A DNA stretch of 64,000 nucleotides, from positions 106,001 to 170,000 of the forward strand of contig CAUYUJ010000769.1 in assembly GCA_963575745.1 (NCBI GenBank), written 5' to 3'. Under the pieces are notes generated by a model that saw only the letters and a list, made by a program, of their open reading frames with translations, searched no databases and was not told the DNA's origin. The first letter of the stretch is position 1. Each line of letters begins with the position of its first letter. The DNA is from Prorocentrum cordatum (taxonomy: Eukaryota; Sar; Dinophyceae; Prorocentrales; Prorocentraceae). The position numbers were made by a program, and so were the translations under genes. Shown piece after piece: positions 62,814 through 64,000 of this stretch.

Positions 62814-62968
62814 CCTATAGTCCTACCACGAACTGTTTTCTTTAACCCAACAATGTTTTAAAAACAAAAACGAGGTTCTTAGGTCCCAACCAGAAATCAG
62901 AAATGTTCTAAGAACCTTTCGTGGGAACCACAAAAGGTCCTTAGAGCATTGTTTGGTAGGACTATAGG
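62814..62968. mobile_element. CCTATAGTCCTACCA TIR element
   Basis: Starts CCTATAGTCCTACCACG and ends TTGGTAGGACTATAGG (15-bp inverted ends). Interior AT-rich with GGTTCTTAGGTCCC and GTTCTAAGAACC. Non-coding; one copy in the window. Confidence 0.88.
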
Positions 62969-63144
62969 CACGCCAGGACGCTTCGCCACTGCTTGACCTT
63001 GATGTTCTTCACCCAAATGAGTGTCGGCACGGCCAGCCCGGCGCGGACCTGCCTGTCCGCATAGGCCTTGATGTACCGCTGGAACCCGCTGCCCCAGGGA
63101 TCTCGGGCGTTGCCGTGGGGCGACCCTGGCCCGAGGTGTTTGGA

Positions 63145-63345
63145 GTCCCGAAACGGTGCGGTGACGGACCGTGCGGTGACCTCGAAATCCCCCCAGACCT
63201 CACCGCACGGTCCGTCGCCGCACGGTCTTGGGACCCTGGAAGCCCCTGTCGCCCGATACATCCTCGGAGAACGGCCCGAGTCCCAAAACCGTGCGGCGAC
63301 CCCGAATCCCCACCGACTCACCGCACGGTGCGGTCACCACCCCGT
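63145..63345. repeat. Cluster of CCGTGCGGTGA words in both orientations
   Basis: ACGGTGCGGTGACGG, ACCGTGCGGTGACC, TCACCGCACGGTCC, GCCGCACGGTC, ACCGTGCGGCGACC and TCACCGCACGGTGCGGTCACC lie within 200 bp, giving several nested inverted repeats. Confidence 0.88.
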
Positions 63346-63436
63346 TTGGGGGCCCCCGAGAGGTGCCCCCGGCCTCTCCACGGGCGGCCCGGGGAGACCC
63401 CCAGGCTCGGACACGAGACGTCTTGAACTGTCCAGC

Positions 63437-63591
63437 ACAGGGCAGCTTTGAATGCATGGATTTTCAAACATATTGGATTTTCAACACATGATTCATGTAT
63501 GAACGAATTTGTGCATGAACCCCTCGTTGTTTTCAATACTAAATCCCCGTACTTTTAACACAGGATCCGCACGCGGAGCATGTATAAAAAA
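63437..63591 (+). mobile_element. Hairpin-tailed TTTTAATACAT element, copy 3
   Basis: Starts ACAGGGCAGCTTTGAATGCA and ends with GGATCCGCACGCGGAGCATG and TATAAAAAAC. More diverged arms than copy 2. GCGGCACTGCAC follows, close to CGGCACTGCACC after copy 1. Confidence 0.85.
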
Positions 63592-64000
63592 CAAGCGGCA
63601 CTGCACGGGGCCCCCAGCAGCCCCGACCCTCCGCCCGGGGCCAGGGCTTCGTCCCGAGTCGGCTCGTGACGGTCCTGGGGCCCCTCCGACGGCCCCCGGA
63701 GGCCGAGCACTGCCGAACGCCCTCCCCCGCAGGGCGACGAACTCTATGCACATCCGCCGCTCCCCGGCCAGGCCCATCCGAAGTCCAGCAGCGGTGTATA
63801 CGCCACGCCCTCCTGGCGTGCAGGAGGGCGTGCACAGTGGATATGTGTATAGATTTCGTCGCCCGACCCCCGCCGTGACTTCCGCACGATTACCAGCCTG
63901 GAACATATCCCTCTTCCTATGCTGGGCATCTCCTCATCACGATGCCATTCTTAGGGATTCCCTTAGTTTTTCAGGGCGAATCCCTAAGATTTTCATCGCC
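63592..64000. other. Unassigned sequence at the window edge
   Basis: GGGGCCCCTCCGACGGCCCC (about 63,678) resembles the dispersed segment at 8,197. GGGATTC.CTTAG near 63,955 and CGAATCCCTAAG near 63,979 form a short inverted repeat. No gene. Confidence 0.4.

Noticed and set aside
1-64000. Dinoflagellate spliced-leader, 5S rRNA, U6 or telomere repeat
   Set aside because: I looked for the spliced-leader core (CCATTTTGGCTCAAG) and telomere-type hexa/heptamers and saw no match. The short TTAGGTTAGG at 9877 is only two units.

Overview
The window looks like nuclear DNA of a dinoflagellate-type alga, or a similar large repeat-rich protist genome. This is inferred from three things: copia-type and LINE-type polyproteins of the kind known from dinoflagellates, GC-rich coding stretches, and very dense simple repeats. 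I recognise no host protein-coding gene, rRNA, tRNA or spliced-leader gene. Nearly all protein-like signal belongs to three retroelements, and most other long open frames are read-through of microsatellites.

Layout. 1-2,230: AT-richer DNA with a 70-bp tandem duplication and a nine-unit array of about 65-80 bp. 3,200-7,350: a 1.4-kb ACT array, then GAC, ATC and GTC arrays sitting between two halves of a degenerate G-run repeat. 9,785-12,790 (minus strand): a 5'-truncated non-LTR retrotransposon with an open frame carrying the end of the RT, a zinc motif, RNase H and a C-terminal Cys-rich tail. 14,579-17,190 (minus strand): a second, decayed non-LTR element (APE endonuclease plus the first half of RT), missing its 3' half. 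17,200-28,100: microsatellites, a 12-mer/10-mer satellite, fold-back elements and small TIR elements. 28,105-35,819 (plus strand): a Ty1/copia element with both 218-bp LTRs, a primer binding site, Gag, a protease-like motif, integrase, RT, RNase H and an unusual C-terminal membrane segment. It carries several frameshifts, one stop, and apparent glycine substitutions at integrase and RT catalytic positions. 36,000-64,000: a mosaic of small non-coding mobile elements, fold-backs and tandem repeats.

The most notable pattern is a family of 11 copies of a roughly 160-bp element (first at 23,932, last ending at 61,686), ending TGAAGGGGC...CTCCTGA. Every copy found is in the same orientation, and six have perfect 5-8-bp direct flanks. 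One copy (59,374-59,530) interrupts another repeat whose uninterrupted relative lies at 62,302-62,498, so the insertion boundaries can be read directly. At least five other small families are present: a 130-bp TIR element (five copies, all co-oriented), TA-flanked CAGTCGGG elements (six), TTAA-flanked fold-backs (three), a hairpin-tailed element (three) and a paired CCACCCCAAC fold-back (two).

The retroelements could have supplied enzymes to each other or to related copies, but the two frame-broken elements look unable to move by themselves. The small elements encode nothing and would depend on enzymes from elsewhere. Coordinates of repeats come from reading by eye and may be off by a few bases.
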